Shown: positions 1 to 13,000 of the stretch, piece by piece | How positions within the stretch are numbered: the stretch's first letter is position 1 | Layout: each line of letters starts with the position of its first letter | NCBI RefSeq assembly: GCF_943734655.1 | Contig: NC_071354.1 | Location: 407,001-471,000 of the forward strand | Origin: Sabethes cyaneus | Lineage: Eukaryota > Arthropoda > Insecta > Diptera > Culicidae | Direction of reading: 5' to 3' | Length of the DNA stretch: 64,000 bases | The notes under the pieces: generated by a model | Told to the model about the DNA's origin: nothing | Database searches by the model: none | What the model saw: the letters and a program-made list of their open reading frames with translations, nothing else | Position numbers and translations under genes: made by a program

Positions 1-304
1 TTGTAAGTCACATAAGAACTTGTTGTTCACATTTAAAATACATATGTAACGTAAAAAATTCTTAATTAGGAAAAACTCGTAAAAGACGCCATTCTACGAA
101 ATCCGTTGATAAGTATTGCTCCATCTCAAATCTCAAAGCTGCAAATTACTTCTATTTTTTATCCTAAGTTTTTTTTACTGATTTTCATAACAATGTTAAT
201 TTTCTTTCTTTTTTGCAGTTTTCATATTTAGAAATCAATTTTGATACAACACATCGTTGGACATAATTTCAGAGCAATCCATAATTTTTAAAATATGATT
301 TGTC

Positions 305-515
305 GACCTCCAACGGCTTAGTTGGTTTCAAGATACGATGCCAGCCTAACAAGCCAGTCGTCATATGTTCGAACTTCGGCTAGGTGGTGCTGCTAGATAG
401 AGTCAGTAGGATTGTTGCATTAGCCCCGTAACTATCCTGTACTCTCATTGCCGACTTCACTGTCAATAAAGAAGGGTCAAGTCTTAGAAAAGAAGTTTAA
501 GCCCAAGGCTTCGGC
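305..515 (+). mobile_element. tRNA-derived SINE (Feilai-like, subtype with GGCGGTGCTGCT-type body)
   Basis: A Pol III A-box-like GGCTTAGTTGG and a B-box-like GTTCGAACTTC lie about 50 bases apart. The body has TAGAGTCAGTAGGATTG and ends in AAGCCCAAGGCTTCG. The copy at 55.04 kb is the same subtype. It lies in the klg intron 3' of the exon at 962. Confidence 0.75.
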
Positions 516-639
516 CGCCCCAAAAGTTTAGTTCAAATTAGAAGAGTTTGCTTTACATTCAAACTTTTTCTAGAAGATTTTACGTCGGAATATTTTGTAA
601 CAAAGTAAAGCGTTGAGTTATAATCGTCTCCACGGTTTG

Positions 640-808
640 ATCCTTTTTTATCGACAGACTTCACAGTCGGTTATTAGGGTACAATGCAATTACGGGGCTG
701 GTGCAACGATGCTATTCACTTTAGCAGCACAGCCCCACCGAGATTCGAACATACGATGACTGGCTTGTTATACCAGCATCGAACCTCGAAGCTAGCTGGG
801 CGGGCTTG
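640..808 (-). mobile_element. tRNA-derived SINE, inverted relative to the 305 copy
   Basis: Read on the minus strand from 808: a GAGGTTCGATGCTGG head, CAAGCCAGTCATCGTATG, B-box GTTCGAATCTC, then CACCAGCCCCGTAATTG and CTGTCGATAAAAAAGG. It lies about 125 bases from the copy at 305 in the opposite orientation. Confidence 0.75.
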
Positions 809-961
809 TTCTGTAGCATTCTTTGAAATAGGAAAATTATATTATAAAAATTAATTATTTTCAAAATGAAATATAAATTTGAACTAAAAAACTACCGTTC
901 CCAAGCTTTTGTATCTTCTATTATTCGCGTTGTGCAATAATTGTAATTGTATCAAACTTAC

Positions 962-1083
962 CTGTAGTTACCGAAATCAGATTGCTGAAAGTTTCTGATG
1001 TTTAGCGTGTATTTGTCGCCTTTGGAGTACATAGACCGCCGATCGGTGGGGTCCAATAGGAACGAATTTTGATACCATAACAT
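962..1083 (-). CDS. klg: klg exon: middle of Ig domain 3
   Basis: Acceptor AATCGTCCGCAG before 1083, donor GTAAGT after 962, 122 bases, phase 0 to 2. It encodes MLWYQNSFLLDPTDRRSMYS and NIRNFQQSDFGNY, ending just before the second Ig3 cysteine. No matching next exon is found in bases 1-961, so the rest of the gene lies off the left edge. Confidence 0.92.
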
Positions 1084-4000
1084 CTGCGGACGATTACGAA
1101 AAAGGATTTATAATTAGTGTTTCAGCAGTAAGACATAATAAGCAAAATGTTTCCTAAAATTTCACAGGCCTTGATGATGCCTTCATGATGCGTAAACAAC
1201 AAAAGCAGCAGACTTATATGAAAGGACAGAATGGTCTATTAAAACCAATTCAAACATTAAATTGGATTAAAACGTTGGAATAAAAATTGTTAAAGACCAA
1301 TGACTTTTTATCACTGTAAGGAATCTTACCGCCAGTATATCGTTTTATAGATAAAATGTTCAGCAATTTTTTATTATTTGTTCATTGTAAACATTATGGA
1401 GTTGTTAAGCAGCCAATATTGGTGAATCATCAGGTAAATCTTTCATATTTTCTTCCATATAGGATCTGTCTCTGTGCAGAGTCAAGAAATGTTAGAAGAT
1501 TCTGTGTATGTATTCAACTAAACCAGTTCACTAGATTTTTTTGTATTCTAGAAGCGCATTGAGTTTAAAGACCACTGCGATGGTTTTAATGATCGTCTTT
1601 GTGGCAGGCCCCGATTGCTGTACGTAGTTTACGGACTGCTCATACCTAATGATGGAGATGAACCCAGTGATGGAGTTGTAATTCTGCACTTCAATTCGGT
1701 ACAACACGATTAATAAAACCAATGTCCTATTTTAGGATTTAGGCTCCATACTTCATGTGCCTCCCAGTTGGCTTCGAGGTATGACGCTGGCCTAATGAGC
1801 TAGTCGTCGTATGTTCGAATCTCGGCTGGGAGAGGCTGTTAAAGTCAATATCGTAGCAACTGGCCCTGCAATTGTCCTATAATCTAACAGCTGGCTGCGA
1901 AGTCTGTCGTATAAAAACAGAAGGTTTCGGTAACGGAATGTAGCAACTGGGATTTGCTTTGCTTTGTTGCTACTTCATGTGGAATAAGAAAAAAAACTAC
2001 TGAAGCATTTTTTTTCTCTTTATAAATTATATCTATCTGACTAGGTCTAATGAAATATATAGCACAAGTCAACAAATTTATATTAAATCCAGTCAGTTCT
2101 CTTCAATTTGTACACAAATTTTCCGGTAGATTCTCCAAACTCGAACAGTCCTTCAGGCAGCCTGCGTGAATGTCCGGATACATGTAGCCATTGATGGTTC
2201 ATGGTACCCAAACGTGGTTCGATGTAACTCGGCAATAGCACCGTGGTGCGTAAATGTCTTTGCGATGCACGAAAGTTTAGTTTTGTCAGTAAGGTCGGTG
2301 AATCAACGTCATGATTAAGTATTTTTGCCACTAGCGTTGCCTATTGAACATTGCGGCGCCGTTCCAAAGTGTCTAAGTCTAGCAGGTGACAACGTTCTTG
2401 ATACGGAGGAAGATTTTCAGGATCTCTCCAAAGCAAATCTCTAAGGGCCATACCGATGAATCTTCTTTGAATATGTTCGATTCTTAAAATCCAGGTGAGC
2501 TGATAGGACCCGCAGATTATACTTGCATTTTCAAGCACAGGACTGACTAACGCACAGTATAACGATTTCAAACAGTGAGGAGTCATGAAATCTCTCCCAA
2601 TTTTGGCAATAAACGGAAGCTGTTGAGATGCTTTCGAGATAATAGTATAATAGTGACGGTTAAACGTAAGTTTGGAGTCGAGTACGATGCCGAGGTCGCT
2701 AACGTGATCCACCCTCCGGAAAGTATTCCCGTCTATATTTTAATCGAAGATAATTGGGCTCTGGATGCGCTGGAATGTGATTACCTCACATTTTGCTGTG
2801 CTTACAATCAAGTAGTTCAACTTGCACCAGTTCACGAAGACGTCTAGTGATTCTTGCAGCCGTTGACAATCGTCGATGGAACGCACGGGAAGAAACAATT
2901 TAAGGTCATCAGCGTAGATAAGTGCGCATCCGGCTACAAGCAGTGTAGCCACGTCGTTGAAAAATAGAAACATATTTATGGCTAGATAACGCAAGAGCTT
3001 CACAATTGCAAAGCAGATGCGCTGAACTTTCAAGTTTAGGGTTATAAAAGCGATAGGTGTTAGATGATATCTTGCCGATATTCTTTAAATGATAAAGTGC
3101 GTGGTTCACTACGAGTTGAGTTAAGTAATTTTTGGCCACTGCGAGCTTCGGGTAGATAAACTGTTTAGCTTGTCTACAAGCCTGTGTTTGATTCCAACGA
3201 GAGACTATTTCTAGCTTTTCCTATGCCAGTAATTTGTCTTTTACGGCGGATGTGGAGGTGCCCAGAAATGATTCAGAGCCGATAAATTGTTGAGCCAATT
3301 CTTGTCTTGCCAGGTTGTCAGCAATTTCATTGCCCTCGATTCACATCGAGCGATCTGTTTCAATCACTTCATATGAAAAGTCCGTGTCCGTATTGGACCT
3401 TGCTTTCATGCAGCCAGAGACTGAAGTTACTAAGGGAAGATATCCGATTTAGATACTTTTGATTATAGTTTTAGTTTTTTGCAATCTTAGTGCTCCGAGC
3501 TCGGCTTCCCCTAGGGCTTCCCTCTTTACATGAAGATGCAATATGCAAAGGCAGCAAGCGCAGCATTGCCTCCAAGGCTACAGTTGTATGCATAGCTTTG
3601 GTAACTGAAAGGCGTTGAACTTTGTTTAGTTTGACAAACGACTTGACGACTTGACCTAAATGCTTCAAACTTGCCCCTAATAATCAGTGATAGCTTGTGA
3701 AGGAGTGCGCGTCAGCCACCAGTGATCAAAGCAAGAGGGAGAGAGCTCCTCGTTGTGGGCATCCTTTGACCACCGAAATCGTGACCGACGTATCTTTCAA
3801 TGATGCTGTGATTTCTCTGTTACAAATGATACAGAGCAAGTAGACAACCCAAGCAAAGCCTTAAACAACAAACAGTGGCCAGGAACCAGGTAAGTTGCAC
3901 GACAAGCAGCTGACGTATCGCGATGGATGCGGCTTGCTGCAGGATGAAAGATATGCGAAAGCCGATTTCAACAAAATATCGAGGGTCAAATCCAAGGCTC

Positions 4001-7000
4001 CTGCTCGTGGCAAGGTTATTTATTAGCAGGTTCGAGTTTGTTTTCGCAGATTAGTTCGCGAAAAAACTCATGATTTGTCCATTACAAGAAAACCCGGGTT
4101 TTTGTGACGGATAAGACCATGAATTTGGAAGTATACAAAAGGAAGGGTTTCAACAAATCTCGGGTAATTTTTCAAATAGACCTAAATGACAATGAGAGAT
4201 TCTCTTCATGTTTCCTCTCTTCCGTATTTTACGGCGATACTAATGCATTTTAACACGTCAGCTCTGCATGAATCGGTTGCCGGAGTCACTAGTTGGCTAA
4301 CTGTTTTGAAAATTTTCTTTTCTATGCATTTATGTAGCCGTGAAAAGCGGAAGAGAGGAGACGCGAAGAGAATCTCTCATTTTCACATAGGTCTATTTGA
4401 AAAATCACCCGACAAATGTATTTTACTCTTCTATAAGTGCTATGAAGGCCTAGCTATGTTTTGGACAGGTCTAGCCAGCTGCTATCACAGCAATGTCGTG
4501 TCACAAAGCGTAATAAATCGTAATAATAGTAAGTAATGCAATTCTAATAATGTTGAAAAGCCACCACTTGTGATTGAACATACAATATGATATAGGATAG
4601 TAGCTCTTAAGTACTTTATGTAATCAAATATTTACACTAAAAAAAGTGTTTTGGATTCGAACTGTTTGTTTTTTTCAGCTGTGCTGACAGTATCGTTTCA
4701 TCTTTCCCCATGAAGCAAATACGTTTTTTTGAGGTAAAAAAGTTTTGCGACTTGTCAATTATGTTCCTTGTCTATTTCAACGGAAAACGTATAGCGATTT
4801 AAACGAATAAGATTTTTGAAAATATTTATCTGAGTTGAGAGGCACAACTTTCACTGTCACCCTCAAACATGCAATGACGTATATATATACATACTTGTAT
4901 TAAAGTGGTTTGTATCGTGGGTGAGTTTTCGAACTGTGGAATGGCACAATCCAACAACCCGCCTTAAAAGCATTTCCACAGAGCTCTACTGGTAGGAAAA
5001 TAGTTGCTCCGCCACTTCTAAAGGTACGATACAGATGCAAACTATCAGCACCTTGGCACTTCGCTTTGCCCTCTTTCAACCACCAACTTTTCAACTCGAC
5101 ATGGAACAATAAAGACAAAGTTTTTAATTAATGTATGACAGGGTATAACACGAAGTGAGGAAGTTATTATTTGAGCATTTTATTTTTTTTTTCATACTGC
5201 ACTCGAATTGGAATTCACCAGAATAGGTTTATAATATTCATCTGGGAATAGTTGGTTTTTGTCTTTTAGTGTGAAAATTTAATCAATAAAAACCTGTATA
5301 CGGGACTATTCATGTACAAGATAAATTAGTCTTAGTTTACATTGTACTTTAAAGCACTGATCTAAAAAATTGAAACACTTTTAAGGAACCATATAGAAAT
5401 TGTAGTTTAGGTTTCAAATTTTTTGATTATTTTATAATCAACAATATAATACAACCATTCCAAAATACGACTGTCCATAATTTTCAATAGAAATATCAAA
5501 TCAATAATTAGTTTTAATTATCTTACAAACTCCTAAAATGAGGTCTAACGTAGAATATTGTTGATTTCTCAAAAAGTACCCAGCAGTTGAAACGAATCCA
5601 TCATCGAAATAAATAAACAAATATATATTGATAAAGATGCACCTGTTTCTTTAGAAGTGATTAAAAATAGTTTTATAATAATTCTTGTTGTCCTGTGGGA
5701 AATGAAAACCTCAAACTCAACTCTTTTGGATCAGGAATGGTTCGATCACTTTGACTCAATTTTGATTCATTTGGCAGAACAACTTAGCTGAACAAGTCTC
5801 AGCAGTGTAGCAGCGTAAATCAAAAGATACAGCAAAACTTTTCTCACTGGTCTGGTGAGAGTTTCGTCCACTGTCAGCTCGTACGGCGCCGTAATGCTCC
5901 TTGAACGTAATGTTTTGCGAAGAGCTAAATAGCCCCGATTTTCGGCTTGAATGCACCGCTAGATCTCCTTATCAGTGTTGTTGTCCCCGGTCACCAGCGA
6001 TCTCATAAACACGAATGCATCTCACCCTGTGATGTCGAAAAAGCACGCAAGATACTCGTAAGTCGTCACCTTGTCTCAGCCCTCGTCGCCTCTCGAAGAA
6101 ACTCGAGAGTATCACCGAGATGCGGATGAAACTCATCACTTAATCTAATATAGCTCTGCTCAGTCGCGTTAGCTTGTCAAGAAACCCGTGCAATGCATGA
6201 GTTATCTGCAGTGCTGGTCTCGATCGACTGTATCGTATGCTGCTTTGAAGTCAACAAAAATGTGATACTGGTGCACGTTGTACTCCCGTCAAGTTCTATC
6301 GAAACTAACAATTTGTCCGTCCCCAAACAAGTATATGACCGATTTTTATGTCAAACTTTGTAAAAACACAACTGTTTTTTAATATTTACTTAAAATGTAA
6401 GCTGCTGCCTCTGCTGAAATCCTTCGAGATCTGTTCGAGAAATTCTTTGTGAGTTGTCACAAGATAACTCAATTTCACAGCTATGTCCTATTTGCATCCT
6501 TATCTACGCGTTCGATTTTCTGTGGCACTGGCGATGCAGTTCTAAATTGAAGATTCATGTGTGAAGCCATCAAGCCCGAAGGATGTATCGTTGGCGGTGG
6601 TTTATGAAAATCTGCAGTTTGTATCAATGATCAAATAATGTTTGATCTTGTCCCATTTTGAAGAATAATCTCTTCGGTAAACCAGGATTAAATAGGCTTA
6701 GCAGACATTAGAATTATTGAACCTAAAAAAGAGCGTAATGTATGTAAATTCATATAATACTCTTATTTCGTCTTATTCGCTTCATTCTAACAGTATAGAA
6801 AACTAAATACATAACTAACAGTTTAAGTTACAGTTTTTATGCAGTGTTTTTATCATGTTGATTGCAACTGAGGGAAAAATTAATGACACGTACAAAGGTT
6901 GCTTTCATCTTATAGTTTAGTTTCTCCGCAGCTGAATTTGGAACTTACCTCTGAGTTAACATCCCCATGCACCGTGCACATTAGATCGATATCGAAACCT

Positions 7001-10000
7001 TCGCTGGCATGCACCCAGGTTTTCTCCACCGTGATGTCAGGGGGAGCTGCAATGTACAGCATAAAGAACAAGTACAAGAAAAATATCAAATGTCACTAGT
7101 TTACGCTTAAAAAGATTGTTTGATCTAACCATTATTATGAATACAGGTAATAAAGAATGACTAATTCTTTGAGCTAACTTAATACTATTGCTGTCTATTT
7201 GAAATTTTGAATATAGCAAATAATATTTAAATACTAAATATACGGCACAGCAAAATGCTTATATAAAATTTAGTATAAATATATACATCTTTGAAAGATA
7301 GTCTCTAAATCTACATTTTTATGCAGCGCCAATATTTACGGAACGCAGAAGCTTGACGTCTTTAGTCCTTCGACAAACAACCGTATTCTTCCATCAGTCT
7401 TAGACTAGTAGAGTATCCTCATCGTCCCGAATTCGAATTCAATTTGTCTCGCCTGCAGAGCGACCGTGAGCTTATGTAAATTAGATTAAATAAAAATAGC
7501 AAAATCGCGTCTGCCGCTGTCGTTTTCGCATTCTTTGGAGTGAAAAACGAGCATAGGAAAAACGAGTGCAACTAACGACAGTGATAACGAAGGCAAGCCC
7601 ACCGAGCACCGAGTAAAACTATGCCGAGAGAAGCCAATACTGAAAGACATTTTCAAATAAACTTTCGGGAATGGAGCTCGATTAGTTGCGTCTTACTGCT
7701 TACCATTTCTGTTACCCTTTTGCATCGAGAAATATGAAAACCTGTCGCCTATAGAATGTTTTGCATGCCTCGGAAATTTCAGATAGTGAAATATTAATAA
7801 AAACCTGGAGCTGAAGCATAACTGGCTAAGTAAGTTTTTTAACCCACTAAGAAAACTAGCTGTTGGCTTTTTTTTATTAAATTTAAAGACAAGTTTCTTA
7901 AAAACATTTTAATATAATTTATGTATCCTACTATTTGTGGTTAGCAATGTAAAACTTTTCCTATGTTCACAAATGCAAGATAGGGTACGGGAGGGTATTT
8001 TCAGCAGGTTTCTAAATTCAGCCTATTTGCCTTTTCTTTCGCCAATAAAAGTACTGCGCCGACATATAATTTTAATATGTTTTAATTAGGCCATTGCAAA
8101 TCAATTTAAAAGTTTGTGTACCTCCCCCCCTTGAAAATTGGCTTGAAAAATCGGGGGGCAAAAAAATTATTTGTAGGATATGAGTTAAATTTTTTTTATA
8201 AAATCAATTGTCTGTGGGCTCTACAGCCTGAAAAACTTGAAAAATGAGTGTACGAGTTGAGTTCACACTTCTAGCATGAAATAGAAATAGAAATTCAAAC
8301 AGCGAAATTTCCGAAAATCGGCCAAAAAAAATTTCTTTCGTTTTTGTCTTTTTTTCATAGATTTTTGCATGGAAATTAACAACGTATATATTAAAAGCAA
8401 GAATAGATTTGGTTTTCACGTTTAAACTTAAAATAAAAATGCCTAAAATCCATTTTTTTTTTTGCTCGATTAAAAAATTCACTTTGTTTTTTTTTCGCCC
8501 CCCCCCCCCCCCCTTCAGTGGTCCAACACCGGAAGGACAAAAACTATTTAAAATATTTGTAATGGCCTTATTTTCTCAAAACTGTAAGTTATCTATTACT
8601 TTTTATTCAAAGAACGTCAAAACCACCTATTCTTCCACTAGAACTAGACCATAGGCCGAAAAAAAGATGCCATCGCTTAATGGGCTTAAAATACCCTCTC
8701 GTGCCCTACTACAGTTTGATCTGTAGTCGTAACATATTGATACAATCGTTTAATTTAATCTCTACTATGGTGCGACTCTGTATAAAACTAAAAAAGGTTA
8801 CAATAAACCAAAAAATGAAAAATAAACAACGATGAAGTCAATAAATTTTAAATCTCAGAAAAGTTAAACAAGAAATTAAATTTGTAAAGCATTTCATGAA
8901 AATTGTTTTCACTAAACCATTCCGTACAATATTTTTTTTTTGAAAGTTCATTTCTTTGAAACCCCGATATACTATAAATTTAATTTTTGTCAAGCGGCAG
9001 CAGTACCTAGACATGAGCCGTTTTTAACTTCTTTGCCACTTCTGTCTAAGCTTAGTTCACTGACAAAACAATTAAGACATCAACTGCTTTTCGTTAACCA
9101 ACCAACTCTCTAGATAGACATTTTTTATTCCAATGTGGACTTTTAAACATTTGAATCTGGTCTCGCAAGCTGTATAAAATTGCACAATAATATGCATTTA
9201 TATTGAATTGCGAAAGCTAACTGCGGGAAGAGCAGCTTCCCTACATAGCGAAATTATTTATTCACAAAAACAGTGTATTGATTGGAAAATTGAATAAAAC
9301 CATTCCTAGATTGTGAGATTCCATAGCCAGCAGCCTCTGGAGAGTGGAGTCTGGAGTGTGTGTGGAGTCTCACAAAGTATGCTGCTCGCATTTTTTCTGA
9401 TGCACCCGCTGGCTGGGAGCGCCGCCCGATCGTGTTTTCTCACGATTTGCTTCGGCAAATAAACAACACTCCATTTCCGCTTCACTCGAGAGCTACCGAA
9501 GCGCACGAGAGTTGGAAAAGAAAAACAATCCCTACACAATGCAGATGGAACTTCGATTTCCACATCGACTATGCTCGTTTGGTAAGTAAAAAGAGTTTCA
9601 GTTTGGGCGGAAATATTTACTTTTACTCAAATGTTTGCATTTTTCTTCCGCTAGGTTTAACGCTGTTGCATTTATAATAAAAGAATTTCGCTGTTATGGC
9701 AAAAGCTGTGCCTTTAACAGTTTAATTTTAAATAGGTATGCAGTTTGATAATGGAAGTGGACAAATTTATTTTAAAAAAGCGCAATATTACAAAAATTAG
9801 GAGACAGATCATTAGTCTACTAATCTGAATCTGAAATGTTCCTGAATGGAATCTTAGGGTTATTATTACTATTGTGCGCCAGTCTCCCAGTTGGTATCGA
9901 GGTACGATGCTGAACTACGCCAGTCGTCGTATGTTCGAATCTCGGTTAGGAGAAGCTGTTAGAGTCAGCAGGATTGCAGCACTAGCCCCGCAATTGTCCT

Positions 10001-13000
10001 GTACTCTAACAGTTGGCTGCGAAGTCTGTCGTATAAAAACAGAAAGTCAAGTTTCGATAACGAAATGTAACTTGTATAGCCTAGGCTTTGCTTTACTTTG
10101 CCAGTCTCCGATTTCCTCATACATGGGCGAAAAGTATACCATGACCTCCCGGTAAGGTGTGTAATACATCATTCATATTAAGCGATTTAAATTTTATTCT
10201 TTTATTCTATTATTCTTATATTAACACTATTCATTTTCACATACGCGCAAGTTGCGCACCCTGTGAATTTGTTGAACGAAAACAAACGTTTGAAAACGGA
10301 TCAAATGTACAGAAATTTTCGACGTTCGGATTGTACAAGATAGGAAATTCACCCATTCCGACGAAAATGGTTTATGCTGGAGAGAGGTAAGCTACATATT
10401 AAGCTTGCGTACTCTGGTTCTTTTTGGCAAATATTGGCCACGCCATGATGAAATCAATAAGTGAAATAGCCTGGTAATTTTGGAAATGTCGAGCTTTATT
10501 TCTATAATGGACTCATCACTGCGACCAGTATCGTTGATCTATTGTGATATCGCCCGGGTGTTTGCTCTATGACCCGCACTGCATCTCTTTGATATAATCG
10601 CTATTGAGTGAGCGATATGCTTTTATTGATTTTTATGCGTGCTTGTGTATAATTGGGCTTTACCCTTCCTTCAATAATTTCTCTACTTTACTCAATTCGT
10701 TCCACATGACAGCGCTGTCACCAATTACAGCTATCCCTGGCACAGCTAACCAGTGCATTTAACTATAAGTGTCATTTTTACACTGTCAATGTTTTTGAGC
10801 GTTTTAGTGGAATACGTAGATTGAATTTCAAGTAAATAAAAATATATTTGCAATACATTATAGAGTTACAGCTTCAAAATCAGAAATGTTTGAAATACAA
10901 TAATACACTATACTTTCAATGCATTTAATGTTGTCAAAGGCTGCAATACTTCAATTCTCTGCAGTAAGTTTTATAGAATTTGTAAACGAACCACACAAAA
11001 TATCTCTAACCAACAATAGGTAGATAGCTACCGTTAACCTTCGTCATTATGCTATCTCCGCTGACTGTTCAGATATGCACTTCAGTTCGGTGAACGGAAT
11101 AAAAAAGCAAAATAGATTGTGGTAGAAGACGACTAGCAGGCACAGTGATTAGAATAATACAAAATGATTCAAATACTTACACAATACCGTAACGTCGATG
11201 TCGGCATTCACTGCTTCCCGGACACCATTGTCCGCCGTGCACTGGTAGATGCCAGCGTGATGCCGGTCTACCCGTTCTAAAATCAATGTGGTGCTCTCCG
11301 ACAGATGCGATGCACCCGTGAATGAATCCTATACGGAAACGATGGCAGAAAAGGATGAGAAATAAAAAAAAAACGCAGCAGTAAGTAAAAGGAATGGTAT
11401 ATTGACTCATCGTTGCCCTGACGGGTGCTCGACGTGAGTGACTATTGGATTGATTGAAAAGCTTGAAAAGACTCTCGCTGGTAGACTGAATCTACACTCG
11501 ATACGATTAACTACTTTCTCGTGGCAGGAAAAGCTGCTGGTATCTACACTACATGTCTACATCTACATCCACGTACCAGCTAGGCTTTTGGTCTCACACG
11601 TTACGTGAAAACGTAGGATAAATTCTGATGAAGATTGATTGTTAAAATAAATGTACCCAGATGTGTAACGGAAACAAATATACCCTAATTGGCCCATGTT
11701 GTTTTGAAGGTAGTGTTCTAATGATGATTTCTTGTACACTAGAACAGCAGTCCCCGGATAAGGCAGTGGGTGGTGCTATACGCCCAAGGCGATTACATAG
11801 TTGTCCATAAATCAATAAAGTTGATTTTTGGTACATTGTTACGATCGGGTATAACATAGTCAACTATCAAAAAGCAACTTTATTGGTTAATGGACAGCTG
11901 AGATATAGCGATGGGCGTACAACACCACCCGTCGCCTTATTCGGGAGACTGCTGTATACTATATTTAGCTGCAAAACATGTTCCTGCACATTGATTAGGA
12001 AAAAGCGAAAGACATAAATCGAAATACATACGCCAACAAGTTTCAAGTAAAAATAATAAGGCGTCTCCATATTCTGAACAGATCATGTTTTATCCTGGTA
12101 GATATATTTAAATATATTGCCTTTGATTGAAATCGTATTGAACATAGTTGGATGTTTCCGTTTTGAGAAGCTAATATGCAATATCCTGCAGTCTTTACTC
12201 ACATTTACGATGCAGTGCATTGGCAGTTGAATTGTATTGAATATAATAATTGGAAATTATATATTCACAAGAACACCTGCCGTCGACCACACGCAGTCAC
12301 ATTCATAGTATCACCTATTCATCGCTCTAGCTCATTCAACTTCAACAACATTCAATAATCAAACTGCACTGCTCCATAACCATAACTCATATCCACTGGA
12401 AGGTAAAAACCCTCACCAACTATTTACTCAAAGCAAATAAACTTTTCGAAGTCGCTTTGAGTGAAAAACTATACTATCACCGCAGGGGAGAAAAAAGAGA
12501 AGTATTCTCATCCGGAACATACTTACGGTCTGAAAGAACATCCTGCTAGTAGTGATAGTTCTTGCCGTACTGTTAGCAAAACAATCACTCGGACTTGCAA
12601 CTTTATATGATAAACAAATCGACACAAGCACATCATGTTGGCACTGCAATCGTATGTATAGAAACCAATCATTGGTAAAGACAAGGGATAAAGAATTGAG
12701 AATAGGTACATGCTTTATGATTTTGGACATAACAAAAATAATCAGTTTTTGGGTATGAAATGGGGAAGGCAAATGAGGAGCGTCCAATATAGCTCTAGCT
12801 ATCCCAAGCCCCTACCTAGCGCCTCCACGTGGCCATACCCGGTAATGCTCTATTGAGTAGCCAAGCTAGGAGGTGCGATACTGTGTGGTTCCCGGCTGCT
12901 TGATCTCATAATCGAGGTTTTGGGCAGAAGGTGGAGCCACACGATCTGGTAAGCATAATATAAGTTATTTTAATTATTTTTGTCGTTTTAGCTTATGAAG

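Noticed and set aside
4186..4536. 116-codon plus-strand frame
   Set aside because: It lies across a MITE with inverted ends and an 8-bp duplication; no domain and the start is inside the terminal repeat.
8204..8482. 92-codon minus-strand frame, partly shared with 47363-47560
   Set aside because: Similarity follows from both lying in the same MITE family; frame length and ends differ and there is no domain.
11177..11410. 77-codon minus-strand frame over the klg exon
   Set aside because: It reads the exon in the wrong frame and runs through the acceptor; the spliced frame gives a clean Ig half-domain.
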